Below, piece after piece: positions 14,078 to 22,181 of a stretch of 32,465 nucleotides of DNA. The stretch spans positions 1 through 32,465 of the forward strand of contig JAUNGB010000062.1 of the NCBI GenBank assembly GCA_030524715.1, given 5' to 3'. The notes beneath the pieces were generated by a model that was not told where the DNA came from, did no database searches, and worked only from the letters and a program-made list of their open reading frames with translations. Source of the DNA: Eubacteriales bacterium (GTDB lineage Bacteria > Bacillota > Clostridia > Lachnospirales > Lachnospiraceae). The position numbers and the translations under genes are program-made. Numbering within the stretch: position 1 is the stretch's first letter; every line of letters starts with the position of its first letter.

Positions 14078-14764
14078 TTAATTCTTTTTCACTAACCGCC
14101 GATTACTTCTCCTGACCGCTTTTGAAAGATAATAACCAATCCATATAAACAAACACATAACCGCCAGATAATCGAGGAAGAAAAAGAAAATAGGTTCTTC
14201 CAAATTGTAGAAAACAAATTCTATTTGCAGGAACATATAGCTTCCGATTTCCCGGTTATAAAAAGCGTAGATTCCATATCCGGCAATGCCAAGTCCCACA
14301 ATCCGCATGATCCATACCTGAACGTCAGATAACTCGCCAAACGCTTTTTTTACCATTCCAAGAATCCCTGCCCAATGAAAACCCAGGTGCAGCGCCATCA
14401 GGATAAAGCCCCAGTATGCCGAGAGCATATGCAGGTTTTGAGCAAATCTGTACCCACTTCTGTGCGGCAGGAAATCAAAGACTTCGCGCGAAATCCAAAT
14501 GCCGCTGATCATGGAACCAGCCATTGTGAGAAAAATGAGAAAAACCAATGCCGTCTGAACCACCCTGTACAGCGTGTATTTCCCTTTGTATGTATTTTTC
14601 AGCCACTTCCTGTTAAGTATATGATGGATTACAAACAGGACAAACATAGCCATTCCAATCCATTCATGCGCCTCCCGTCCGACCAATTCAAAGGCCATAA
14701 GGAGCATCAGAAGGACGACCATTCCAAGATTGACCGCCATCCGAATCATTGGTTTTGTTCTCAT
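14078..14764 (-). CDS. DUF4405-like multi-histidine membrane protein (probable b-haem cytochrome)
   Basis: A 228-residue membrane protein with about six helices (roughly 10-27, 35-50, 66-90, 112-133, 150-168, 192-213). Histidines lie in helix regions in two sets: His33 with His47/His48, and His112 with His126/His130, about 14 residues apart, as in cytochromes that bind b haems between helices. DUF4405 proteins have been linked to transmembrane electron transfer in extracytosolic flavin systems. ATG 14764 has GGAGGG upstream. It is 21 bp after the lipoprotein hydrolase and upstream of the winged-helix gene, in a unit that shares its promoter sequence with the AKR/flavodoxin operon. Haem binding and electron transfer are inferred from the histidine pattern and the context. 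Confidence 0.75.
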   Translation of the reverse strand: MRTKPMIRMAVNLGMVVLLMLLMAFELVGREAHEWIGMAMFVLFVIHHILNRKWLKNTYKGKYTLYRVVQTALVFLIFLTMAGSMISGIWISREVFDFLPHRSGYRFAQNLHMLSAYWGFILMALHLGFHWAGILGMVKKAFGELSDVQVWIMRIVGLGIAGYGIYAFYNREIGSYMFLQIEFVFYNLEEPIFFFFLDYLAVMCLFIWIGYYLSKAVRRSNRRLVKKN

Positions 14765-14785
14765 GTTCTCTTTCCCTCCTGACGC

Positions 14786-15820
14786 TTAATTCATCTGTTT
14801 TTCCCAAAAGGCTACCGCATCGTCCATCCAGCCCTCTGCCGGTGTATCTTCTCCATATCCCCAACCGTGATTCAAATCCGGGTAAACATGAAATTCCGTA
14901 TCAATTCCGGCTGCACTGAGGTTATCAATTCTTTGCTTCATGGAATCCGGGTTGGACATGGTATCATTTTCTCCGATGCAGGCAAAGGTTGCTGGTTCGT
15001 TGCCGGTGTAGTCCTGATAAGCCGTATACTGCATAATAATCGCCGCCGCTGCCGGAAGATCGTCGCCGCCAAATTCCGCAGTCCCATAGGAGCTGATCCG
15101 GGCAACCATCTGCGCTCCTGCGGAACCGCCCCACAGCGAATAGTTCTCCGTGCTGACCTGCAATTCTTCCGCATTTTCAAAGATAAAGGAAATCGCTCTT
15201 GCCAAATCCTCCGTTGCCACACTCAAGCCTCCGGTACGATACTGCAAAACAAACGCATTATAGCCTCTTTCATTCAAATCCAGTGCGTGAGGGAATGCCG
15301 CATGAAGGGATGCCACATAGGAGAATCCGCCTCCGGCATTGACTACAGCGAATGGCGCGTCTGCATCCCCCCGGAAGAAAAACAGCCCGGTATCTTCCTT
15401 TCTCGGATCATCCGCCTTTTCCTCATCCGAATAAATGTCGTAAAAAGTCAGGGTTCCGCTTTCTGCCATATCGCTCATGGCATTTAACGTGTTTACCGAT
15501 GTTGTGACATTCACATTATTGTGCAGCGGAAACATCTCCGCCATATCACTGATCTTCATATCCCCGTCCGGCGTTTCTGTTGGAAACAGGAATCGTCCAT
15601 ATCCCTCAAATACCGGATCATTCATCACATCCGCAATAAGGGTGTCTGCGTCAAATACCGTTTCTCCATTTTCCTGCAGCGGTGTCTGCGCCTCCTGTAC
15701 GGCCTCCGTTTCCTGCTGTATGGCAATTTCTGTGGTATTGTCTTCGTCTGTCTGCGCCGCACAGCCGACCATTCCCATGCCGAGGGACAGGCAAAGCATC
15801 AAAGTAATCAAACGCTTCAT
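14786..15820 (-). CDS. lipoprotein alpha/beta hydrolase (acetyl-esterase/BD-FAE-like)
   Basis: Exported serine esterase-like protein of 344 residues. A signal peptide with lipobox (LGMGMVGC, Cys20) anchors it outside the membrane, followed by a Glu/Gln/Thr-rich linker (21-55). The hydrolase domain shows the oxyanion-region NAGGGFSY, the nucleophile elbow WGGSAGAQM, an acid residue in GENDTMSNPD and the catalytic His in DLNHGWG. ATG 15820 is followed by MKRLITLMLCL, and AGGAGG lies upstream. First gene of a unit with the DUF4405-like protein and the winged-helix regulator, transcribed from a promoter almost the same as that of the AKR/flavodoxin operon. The ester substrate is unknown; acyl or acetyl esters are likely. 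Confidence 0.82.
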   Translation of the reverse strand: MKRLITLMLCLSLGMGMVGCAAQTDEDNTTEIAIQQETEAVQEAQTPLQENGETVFDADTLIADVMNDPVFEGYGRFLFPTETPDGDMKISDMAEMFPLHNNVNVTTSVNTLNAMSDMAESGTLTFYDIYSDEEKADDPRKEDTGLFFFRGDADAPFAVVNAGGGFSYVASLHAAFPHALDLNERGYNAFVLQYRTGGLSVATEDLARAISFIFENAEELQVSTENYSLWGGSAGAQMVARISSYGTAEFGGDDLPAAAAIIMQYTAYQDYTGNEPATFACIGENDTMSNPDSMKQRIDNLSAAGIDTEFHVYPDLNHGWGYGEDTPAEGWMDDAVAFWEKQMN

Positions 15821-15879
15821 CGTATCATTCCTCCTGAAAGTTTTCTGCCCCGTCAGGTGCAGTTTTTATTTACACCCTT

Positions 15880-15949
15880 ATTATAAGAGAAGCGGTTTTC
15901 TAACAGAAGTCTCGCTTTTTTATCAAATATAAACCTGCGGTTATTACTG
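15880..15949 (-). promoter_or_regulatory. LysR-type promoter of the hydrolase-DUF4405 unit
   Basis: TATAAT on the - strand at 15885-15880, 59 nt before the hydrolase start. On the + strand ATAAACC-TGC-GGTTATTA, a near-perfect dyad, begins at 15929, 43 bp from the -10. The block 15880-15949 equals 22112-22181 at 54 of 70 positions with no gap; the best-kept parts are the dyad, CAGAAGT and CGCTTTTTTATCA. Such a dyad about 45-65 bp upstream of the -10 region fits the recognition site of a LysR activator, most likely the one encoded at 22176. Confidence 0.7.
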
Positions 15950-15966
15950 GAATATCGCGATAAGAT

Positions 15967-16014
15967 GGCAGAAAAAGCCCTGCCTTCTAAGTGAAAGCAG
16001 AGCTTTTTCCTGCC
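15967..16014 (-). terminator. intrinsic terminator at the end of the AKR/flavodoxin operon
   Basis: GGCAG, AAAAGC and CTGC (15967-15983) pair with GCAG, GCTTTT and CTGCC (15997-16014) with single mismatches. On the - strand the stem ends in GGGCTTTTTCTG. It lies 7 bp past the stop of the last aldo/keto reductase gene. Confidence 0.75.
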
Positions 16015-16020
16015 AGTTTT

Positions 16021-16863
16021 TTATCTTGCCGCACTTGCCAGACGTTCCACCAGCGCCGGATCGTAGTGTGAAAAGAACACGCTTTTTTCTTCGTCCAGAG
16101 CAGAGATTTTGGCCATATCCGCCTCGTCCAACTGAAAATCAAACACCCGGAAATTTTCTTCCATCCGTTCCCGGTGTACGGATTTCGGGATCACAACAAT
16201 CCCATTTTGTATCAGATAGCGGAGCGCCACCTGCGCCGCCGACTTGCGGTATTTTCCCCCGATTTCCAACAGCACCGGATTGGAAAAGAAGTCTTTCTTT
16301 CCCTCTGCGAAGGGCGCCCATGCCTCCTGCTGCACATGGTATTTATCCATATAGCTTTTTGCCGCTTTCTGCTGATGGAATACATGGGTTTCCACCTGAT
16401 TGACTGCCGGGGGAATCTCCGCAAACTGGCACAGGTCAACCAGTCTGTCCGGGTAAAAATTCGATACGCCGATGGCACGAATCCAGCCCTCGTTATAGGC
16501 TTCCTCCATCGCCCGGTAAGCGCCGTAATAATCCCCAAAGGGCTGGTGAATCAGCATCAGGTCAATGTAGCCTGTCTGTAGTCTGCTCAGGGATTCTTCC
16601 ATTGCCTGCCTTGCCTTTTCATATCCGGCATTGCTGATCCAGATTTTCGTTGTCAAAAACAGTTTCTCACGGGGAACACCGCACATATTTATGGCATTTC
16701 CCACCGCTTCTTCGTTTCCATAGACCTGCGCTGTATCAATCAGGCGATAGCCGGAGGCAATGGCGTCCAATACACATCGCTGTGTTTCTGCGGGGTCAAT
16801 CTGATACACGCCATATCCAAGTACCGGCATTTTGATATTGTTATTCAGCGTTACATATTCCAT
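16021..16863 (-). CDS. aldo/keto reductase (AKR5-like), last gene of the redox operon
   Basis: NAD(P)H-dependent carbonyl reductase of 280 residues. Tetrad Asp43 and Tyr48 (LIDTAQVYGNEE), Lys73 (TTKIW) and His106 ([11 protein letters not shown]) are all present, as is the cofactor motif IPKSVHRERMEEN. The first of two nearby ATGs (16869) lies only two bases from GGAGG, whereas the ATG at 16863 has a spacing of about 7 and gives MEYVTLNN, the same start as the paralogue at 22070; so 16863 is used. Clearly homologous to that paralogue over the full length, more so than to the AKR at 19355. Lies 21 bp after the flavoprotein gene and is followed by a terminator. Substrate unknown. Confidence 0.9.
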   Translation of the reverse strand: MEYVTLNNNIKMPVLGYGVYQIDPAETQRCVLDAIASGYRLIDTAQVYGNEEAVGNAINMCGVPREKLFLTTKIWISNAGYEKARQAMEESLSRLQTGYIDLMLIHQPFGDYYGAYRAMEEAYNEGWIRAIGVSNFYPDRLVDLCQFAEIPPAVNQVETHVFHQQKAAKSYMDKYHVQQEAWAPFAEGKKDFFSNPVLLEIGGKYRKSAAQVALRYLIQNGIVVIPKSVHRERMEENFRVFDFQLDEADMAKISALDEEKSVFFSHYDPALVERLASAAR

Positions 16864-16884
16864 GTTCATCCCTCCGTTTCTGCT

Positions 16885-17421
16885 TCAGGCATGGAGTCCG
16901 TACTGATAAGCCTCCTCCATTGCCGGACTGGATTTAATATCGCCCGGATTCAAAGCGTTTGCACCATAAATTTCGCCCATGATCTTTGAGCCGCGCAGGG
17001 CAAAGGTACAGCCCCGCATACTTTCCATCGTGCTTTCAATGGCCCGCTTAGAATCGGCAGCCGTGGCAATGAAGTAAAATTCCTTATTGATAAGCGTCGG
17101 ATTTCCCGCAAACATCCGGTCGATCATCGTTTTTAACTGTGCGCACATACAGGATTTATAGACCGGCGTTGCCAGAACAAGCACATCCGCCTTGTGCATT
17201 TTTTCCAGAATCCAGTTCATGTCATCCTTCTGCCAGCATTTCCCGCCGTTTTTCCGGCAGGCTTCACAGGCGATGCAGTAGCCGATCTTACAGTCTTTCA
17301 GCAGGATTTTTTCTGTATGATGACCGCTTTTAAGTGCGCCCTCGATAAAGCGGTCGCACAGCAGTTCTGAATTGCTCCCCTTTCTGGGGCTGCTTGAAAT
17401 TACAAGAATCGTTTTGCTCAT
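16885..17421 (-). CDS. cytosolic NAD(P)H-dependent flavoprotein (NADPH-dependent FMN reductase fold)
   Basis: A 178-residue flavodoxin-fold oxidoreductase with the FMN phosphate loop SSSPRKGSNSELL (9-21) and the substrate-side loop TPVYKSCMCAQLKTMIDR. Between them it has a cysteine group, GYCIACEACRKNGGKCWQKDD (Cys49, 52, 55, 62), as in iron-sulfur flavoprotein relatives, so it may hold a metal cluster or redox-active cysteines. GGAGG is 8 bases before the ATG. It lies 12 bp after the Fe-alcohol dehydrogenase and 21 bp before an AKR. It probably passes electrons from NAD(P)H to a small acceptor; which one is unknown. Confidence 0.85.
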   Translation of the reverse strand: MSKTILVISSSPRKGSNSELLCDRFIEGALKSGHHTEKILLKDCKIGYCIACEACRKNGGKCWQKDDMNWILEKMHKADVLVLATPVYKSCMCAQLKTMIDRMFAGNPTLINKEFYFIATAADSKRAIESTMESMRGCTFALRGSKIMGEIYGANALNPGDIKSSPAMEEAYQYGLHA

Positions 17422-17433
17422 TCTAAAACCTCC

Positions 17434-18609
17434 TTACTCCAGACACATCCTGAAAATTTCCTCGATGTCTTTCTGTTTCAATGGCTTAAAACCCGGAAGC
17501 ACATCCCCGCCGCAGGATTTTTTCGCCATAATGGAAAAGTTCTTATCATCGATGCCGATCTCCTGAAAGCTGCGCTTCAACCCAAGCGTATCAAACAGAA
17601 AACCGGACAGGGCTTCAATGCTCTTGCGGGCAATCATCATCGGCTCCAAAGTCGGATCAATACCGAACACATTGACGCCAAACTGCACATACTTCGACAC
17701 CGTGGTTTCGTCCAGACAATATTCCATCCAGCGGGGTGTCAGGATTGCCAGCCCAAGCCCGTGGGTAATGTCATAGAACGCGGAAAGCTCATGCTCCATC
17801 GGGTGACAGCTCCATGCCTGCCGCTTGCCTCCGGTTGCAAAACCATTGATTGCCCAGGAGGACGCCCACATAAGATTTGCCCTTGCCTCATAATTATCCG
17901 GCTGCTCCATCGCAATGGGCGCATATTTGATAACCGTTTTCATCAGCCCTTCCATAAAGCAGTCCAGCATATACAGGTCAGGCTCCATGTTGAAATACTG
18001 TTCCATCACATGGCTCAAAATGTCCGCCGAACCGCAGGCAGTCTGATAACGGCTTACAGAATACGTTGCGGTAGGATCGAGGAAGGAAGCCTTTGGAAGC
18101 AAAGTAGGGGAAACGATACGCCCTAATTTATCATTGGTTTCCGGGTTGGTAATGACGCCGCCGCCATCCATTTCCGAACCGGTTGCCGCAATCGTCAGCA
18201 CAGAGATTACCGGGAGCGCCTTTTCCACCGGAATGGTCTGATCCTTCAGGAAATCCCACGGGTCACGCTCGGTACAGGCTCCAGCAGCCATCCACTTCGT
18301 CGCATCCAGCGTAGAACCGCCGCCAACCGCCAGAAGGACGTCAATCTGCTTTTCTTTGCAGAGAGCAGCGCCTTTACGCACTGTGGCAATCCTCGGATTC
18401 GGGTCAATCCCGGACAGTTCCTCCCATTCCAGACCGGATTTCTTCATCTCCGCGGTTACCGCGTCATAAAGCCCGTTCTTTTTGATGGAACCGCCGCCAT
18501 AGGTCAGGAGCACCCGCTTTCCGTATTTGCTCAGTTCCTCTCCCAGATGGCAGAGCTGATTTTCTCCAAAATACACCTTTACAGGGATGTCATATACAAA
18601 ATTATTCAT
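17434..18609 (-). CDS. iron-containing alcohol dehydrogenase (BDH/YqhD type)
   Basis: Group III NAD(P)-dependent alcohol dehydrogenase of 391 residues, interconverting aldehydes and alcohols. The N-terminal Rossmann-like domain has GGGSTLDATKW (about 96-106); the C-terminal helical domain holds the metal ligands Asp196 and His200 (GSADILSHVMEQY), His269 (SCHPMEHEL) and His283 (DITHGLGLA). Two ATGs are available; the one at 18609 (MNNFVYDIPVKVYFG) has proper spacing from GGAAGG, while 18615 is only two bases from it. The start overlaps the end of the preceding RibD-like gene by 8 bp, indicating translational coupling. It would reduce or oxidise a carbonyl/alcohol pair in the same pathway as the AKRs. 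Confidence 0.93.
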   Translation of the reverse strand: MNNFVYDIPVKVYFGENQLCHLGEELSKYGKRVLLTYGGGSIKKNGLYDAVTAEMKKSGLEWEELSGIDPNPRIATVRKGAALCKEKQIDVLLAVGGGSTLDATKWMAAGACTERDPWDFLKDQTIPVEKALPVISVLTIAATGSEMDGGGVITNPETNDKLGRIVSPTLLPKASFLDPTATYSVSRYQTACGSADILSHVMEQYFNMEPDLYMLDCFMEGLMKTVIKYAPIAMEQPDNYEARANLMWASSWAINGFATGGKRQAWSCHPMEHELSAFYDITHGLGLAILTPRWMEYCLDETTVSKYVQFGVNVFGIDPTLEPMMIARKSIEALSGFLFDTLGLKRSFQEIGIDDKNFSIMAKKSCGGDVLPGFKPLKQKDIEEIFRMCLE

Positions 18610-19351
18610 GTTCATTTCCTTCCTTTCGATTTTTCGGTATGTATGTTAAACGGATTCCGTCGCCTTTCAGCTTTTGTATCGCTTTAAGAGAAAAGGCGAC
18701 GGTTATATCCCACATTGCATAGTTTGAACGGTCAAATACGGTGGCCGTATCCGTTCTTCCGTCGCTTAACGGGCAGATAACAAGGCTCAATTCGTCAATA
18801 CAGCCTTCCTGCAGGAAAGACCAGTTGACAACACCACCGCCGGAAATAATCAGAACATCTATTCCAAAGAATTTTTTCAAACCTTTTAGCAGTGTCCCGA
18901 CCTCTAACTGATCTGCCCCGGCAAACAGATAAGAGATTTTTTGCTTCTGAAGAAACTCCAAATAAGCATCTGATACGCTTTCTGTCAGAACGGATATGAT
19001 ATGGGATTTCGGCTGCCCGGAACGCTCCACCTGATTGGTGTTCCATTTCAGACGCCCTTCCGCATCTACCACCACCGTAAATCTCTCTGCGCTCCTGTCC
19101 GCCACATAGGGTTCCCGTGGAATACGCCGGGTTGTTTCTTTCGGCAGGCGGATATATCCGTCTGCGTACAACTCCGCCTCCGTAACTGCACCGCATAAAA
19201 TTGCGTCTGCGTCATATTCTCTGCGAAGCTCATGGGATGCCTGCCGTACAGGTATCAATTCCTCCGCCCGAAAATAAGAACCGTCGATTTTCCCGTCAAT
19301 GGAACTAAGCATATGGCAAATAACATAGGGGCGGGTTTTGTACAGCTTCAT
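18602..19351 (-). CDS. RibD C-terminal-domain (dihydrofolate reductase-fold) reductase
   Basis: A 249-residue NADPH-dependent reductase-like protein. It opens RPYVICHMLSSIDGKIDG, typical for the RibD-C fold, has the central REYDADAILCGAVT, the FVVV-type strand (RFTVVVDAEG), and the glycine motif IISGGGVVNWSFLQEG close to the end followed by DELSLVICP. It lacks a deaminase domain, so it is not a full RibD, and no riboflavin genes are nearby. It may reduce a pathway-specific carbonyl or heterocycle. Located 3 bp after the upstream AKR and overlapping the alcohol dehydrogenase by 8 bp. GGAGG lies 9 bases before the start. Confidence 0.85.
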   Translation of the reverse strand: MKLYKTRPYVICHMLSSIDGKIDGSYFRAEELIPVRQASHELRREYDADAILCGAVTEAELYADGYIRLPKETTRRIPREPYVADRSAERFTVVVDAEGRLKWNTNQVERSGQPKSHIISVLTESVSDAYLEFLQKQKISYLFAGADQLEVGTLLKGLKKFFGIDVLIISGGGVVNWSFLQEGCIDELSLVICPLSDGRTDTATVFDRSNYAMWDITVAFSLKAIQKLKGDGIRLTYIPKNRKEGNEHE

Positions 19352-19354
19352 TTC

Positions 19355-20365
19355 CTATGCGCCTCCTTCCTGCTTGGATTCGTCCGGCAAAACGGTGCCG
19401 TCAAATACTACGAGTTCCATCCGATCCAGCGCTTCATCAATAGCTTTTACTTCCTGGGGAAGAAGATGAAGGTCTACGGCCCCGGCATTTTCCCGAATCC
19501 GCTCTGCGCTTCTGGAACCGGGAATCGGAACAATGTACGGCTTTTTTGCCAGCATCCACGCCAGAGAAATCTGCGCTGGCGTAGCTTCTTTTTCAGAAGC
19601 ATATTTCCGCACCAGTTCCGTCAGTTCTTCATTTTCTTTATATCCCTTCGGCTTAAACTGGGGCATTATGCTCCGGTAATCCTCCGGGTCTGTAAATGTC
19701 TGATTTTGATAGGCGTCCGTCAGGAAACCATTTGCCAGCGGGCTAAATGCCACAAATCCAATGTTCAATTCTTCCAGAACCGGGAACAGCTTTTCATTCC
19801 ATCTCGCCATCAGGGAATAACGGTTCTGAATGGCTGTAACCGGGCAGATTGCATGGGCTTTCCGCAGGTTTGTTTCATCCACCTCCGAAATTCCCCACCG
19901 AAGGATTTTTCCTTCTTTTATAAAATCCGCCATCAGACCGGCGACTTCTTCCTCCGGTACGGCGGGATCGACACGGTGCTGGTAGTACAGATCAATATGG
20001 TCTACGCCCAACCGTTTCAAGCTGCCTTCCAATGATTTTCGGATTGTCTCCGGTCTGGAATCCAGAACACGCTTTCCATCCGAAGTAATCGTAATGCCGC
20101 ATTTTGTTGCAATCTGCACATGGTTCCGATAAGGAGCCAGCGCTTTTCCTACCAGTTCCTCATTCCACAGTTTTCTGCCATCAGGGTCAAACCCAATATA
20201 CCGCTCCGCCGTATCGAAAAATGTATAGCCTATTTCCACAGATTCCGCCAGTGTTTTTTGTGCTTCTTTCAGATCAGAAGGTGCGCCATAGGCATGGGTA
20301 AATCCCATACAGCCAAGCCCAATAGCAGATACCCTCAAATCCTTTCCAAGTATTCGTTCCTGCAT
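19355..20365 (-). CDS. aldo/keto reductase (YhdN/AKR13-like)
   Basis: A 336-residue aldo/keto reductase of a different branch from the two short ones in the cluster. Tetrad: Asp51 and Tyr56 (FFDTAERYIG), Lys88 (ATKCG), His130 (YYQHRVD). The cofactor-binding end reads IPGSRSAERIRENAGAVDL, typical of the group that covers IolS/YhdN-like enzymes. AAGGAAG precedes the ATG. The gene is 36 bp after the lipoprotein flavodoxin and 3 bp before the RibD-like gene, within the seven-gene - strand operon. Substrate unknown. Confidence 0.92.
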   Translation of the reverse strand: MQERILGKDLRVSAIGLGCMGFTHAYGAPSDLKEAQKTLAESVEIGYTFFDTAERYIGFDPDGRKLWNEELVGKALAPYRNHVQIATKCGITITSDGKRVLDSRPETIRKSLEGSLKRLGVDHIDLYYQHRVDPAVPEEEVAGLMADFIKEGKILRWGISEVDETNLRKAHAICPVTAIQNRYSLMARWNEKLFPVLEELNIGFVAFSPLANGFLTDAYQNQTFTDPEDYRSIMPQFKPKGYKENEELTELVRKYASEKEATPAQISLAWMLAKKPYIVPIPGSRSAERIRENAGAVDLHLLPQEVKAIDEALDRMELVVFDGTVLPDESKQEGGA

Positions 20366-20401
20366 TGTACTTCCTTTCCGACAATATCGAGTTTGTCAAT
20401 G

Positions 20402-21154
20402 TTACTGCTGGCTGTTCAGCCACTCCGTCAATTCCGCCCTGACTTCATCGTTGCCCGTGCTTGCGTTAATCGTAAAGCCCTCGGCAATCTCTGCATCCGG
20501 CGCAAGCTCATCCATCTCCTGTAAGATAGAACCGAAACCGCTGCCGAGATGGATTCCAAACGGAATAATGGTCTTGCCCGACAGGTCGTTCTCATTCAGG
20601 AAGGAAGCAATGGGGCGGGGCATCGAACCCGACCATACGGGTGTGCCGATATAAATCACATCATAATCAGCCAGATTTTCTACCGTGGACTGTAATTCCG
20701 GGAAAGAAGCGTCGTCCAGTTCTTCGTAGGCACGTTCCCTCATAACGTCATATTCCGGGTCATAAGGTTCGCTGACGAGAATCTGGAATACATCTGCGCC
20801 GGTCTGTTCCTGAATGACCTGCGCCATAACCTGCAGATTTCCGCTTTCATTATCTGTATCACGATTCAGACTGGCAGAGGAAATAGCGTCCACACTCATA
20901 CCGCTGGTATCGCCAATATTTTCACTGTAAGCAAAATAAGCAACCAGTGTTTTTCCTCCTGCCGCTGTCTGTCCGGCATCTGCGCTTTCTGTTTCTTGTT
21001 CTGCCGGTGCGGTTTCTTCCTGTGTGGTTTCTTCCGTTGCCGATTCTGCCTGCGTAGTCGGCTCCGTAGTATCATCTGCTTTCGGTGTGTTTCCGCAGGC
21101 GCTAAGGCTGGCGATCAGGCAGCAGGTCAAAAGCATTAAAATTGTTTTTTTCAT
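20402..21154 (-). CDS. lipoprotein flavodoxin (exported, Flavodoxin_4-like)
   Basis: A flavodoxin carried outside the membrane. From ATG 21154 (MKKTILMLLTCC) a signal peptide ends in the lipobox SLSAC (Cys20), then a Thr/Glu/Ala-rich linker (about 21-65) and a flavodoxin domain: KTLVAYFAYSENIGD, a long loop SSASLNRDTD, VIYIGTPVWSGSMPRPIASF and TIIPFGIHLGSGFGSI. A longer frame to 21211 lacks a ribosome site. Flavodoxins are normally cytosolic one-electron carriers, so a lipid anchor places flavin redox chemistry on the outer face. It lies between two AKR genes (64 bp after the first, 36 bp before the second). Together with the DUF4405-like protein under the same promoter type, an outward electron path is plausible. 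Confidence 0.88.
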   Translation of the reverse strand: MKKTILMLLTCCLIASLSACGNTPKADDTTEPTTQAESATEETTQEETAPAEQETESADAGQTAAGGKTLVAYFAYSENIGDTSGMSVDAISSASLNRDTDNESGNLQVMAQVIQEQTGADVFQILVSEPYDPEYDVMRERAYEELDDASFPELQSTVENLADYDVIYIGTPVWSGSMPRPIASFLNENDLSGKTIIPFGIHLGSGFGSILQEMDELAPDAEIAEGFTINASTGNDEVRAELTEWLNSQQ

Positions 21155-21218
21155 CGTCTGATGTCTCCCTTCTTCATTGTGCTTGATTATTTGCGGATAT
21201 GATTTTCTCACCCATTGT

Positions 21219-22070
21219 TTAATCGTGAATCTTCAATCCGTTCAACCGTCTTACCGTGTCAGCAGAATAGTGGTCTAATACCAAACTTTCTCCCTGATCC
21301 AGCTTGCTGATTTGCTCCATATCTTCTGCACTCAAAGCGAAGTTCCATACATCCATATTTTCAACCATGCGCTCTTTGTGGGTACTCTTAGGGATAACGG
21401 CAACGCCTCTTTGAATGTTCCAGCGAAGGACAACCTGCGCAACGGTTTTTCCATATTTATCCGCAATCGCTTTCAGCTCAGGATTCTCAAAAATTCCGCC
21501 CGCTCCCTGTGCCAGAGGACGCCATGCTTCCGGCTGCACACCGTAGGTTTTCATATTGTCAATCGCTGCCGTCTGCGGAAAGAACGGATGAAGCTCTACC
21601 TGATCCACCGCCGGAATTACCTGTGCGTTCAGGCAGAGGTCGGTCAGACGATCCGGGTAGAAATTGCAGACGCCAATCGCGCGGATTTTTCCGTCCTTGT
21701 ACAATTCCTCCATCGCTCTCCACGAACCGTAATAGTCTCCGAAAGGCTGATGGATCAGATACAGGTCGAGATAATCCAGCCCCAATTTATCAAGGGACGT
21801 CTGAAACGCCTGCTTCGTGCTTTCGTATCCGGCGTCCTGTATCCACAGCTTTGTCGTGATAAATAATTCTTCCCGGCGGATGCCGCTTTTCCTGATTGCC
21901 GCGCCTACCGCTTCTTCATTTGCATAAGCAGACGCTGTATCAATCATCCGATAACCGGCCTCCAAAGCATTTGCCACCGCCTGCTCGCACTCCGCAGCAT
22001 CGGTAATCTGAAAAACACCAAAGCCCATCTGGGGCATTTTTACGCCATTATTTAAAGTCACATATTCCAT
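21219..22070 (-). CDS. aldo/keto reductase (AKR5-like), first gene of the redox operon
   Basis: A 283-residue carbonyl reductase with tetrad Asp44 and Tyr49 ([12 protein letters not shown]), Lys74 (TTKLWI) and His107 ([11 protein letters not shown]). The cofactor end reads [22 protein letters not shown] lies 7 bases before ATG 22070. It is a paralogue of 16863-16021: both share [24 protein letters not shown], FYPDRLxDLC and more, indicating duplication within one cluster. The gene starts about 40 nt after the -10 of the LysR-type promoter, so it is the first target of that promoter. Confidence 0.92.
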   Translation of the reverse strand: MEYVTLNNGVKMPQMGFGVFQITDAAECEQAVANALEAGYRMIDTASAYANEEAVGAAIRKSGIRREELFITTKLWIQDAGYESTKQAFQTSLDKLGLDYLDLYLIHQPFGDYYGSWRAMEELYKDGKIRAIGVCNFYPDRLTDLCLNAQVIPAVDQVELHPFFPQTAAIDNMKTYGVQPEAWRPLAQGAGGIFENPELKAIADKYGKTVAQVVLRWNIQRGVAVIPKSTHKERMVENMDVWNFALSAEDMEQISKLDQGESLVLDHYSADTVRRLNGLKIHD

Positions 22071-22111
22071 TTCAATACCTCCGTGTATCGCTTGTTTTTG
22101 TTTACGCTCTT

Positions 22112-22181
22112 ATTATACAAAAAGCGGAACCTCCTCAGAAGTCCCGCTTTTTTATCAGGTATAAACCCTCGGTTATTACTG
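22112..22181 (-). promoter_or_regulatory. LysR-type promoter of the AKR/flavodoxin operon, with hairpin ending lysR
   Basis: TATAAT on the - strand at 22117-22112. The dyad ATAAACC-CTC-GGTTATTA begins at 22161, 43 bp from the -10, and overlaps the stop codon of lysR. The 70-bp block is 54/70 identical to 15880-15949. A stem AAAAAGCGG / CCGCTTTTT within it can also act as terminator for lysR, its U-run ending at the -10 box. One stretch thus ends one unit and starts the next. Confidence 0.7.
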
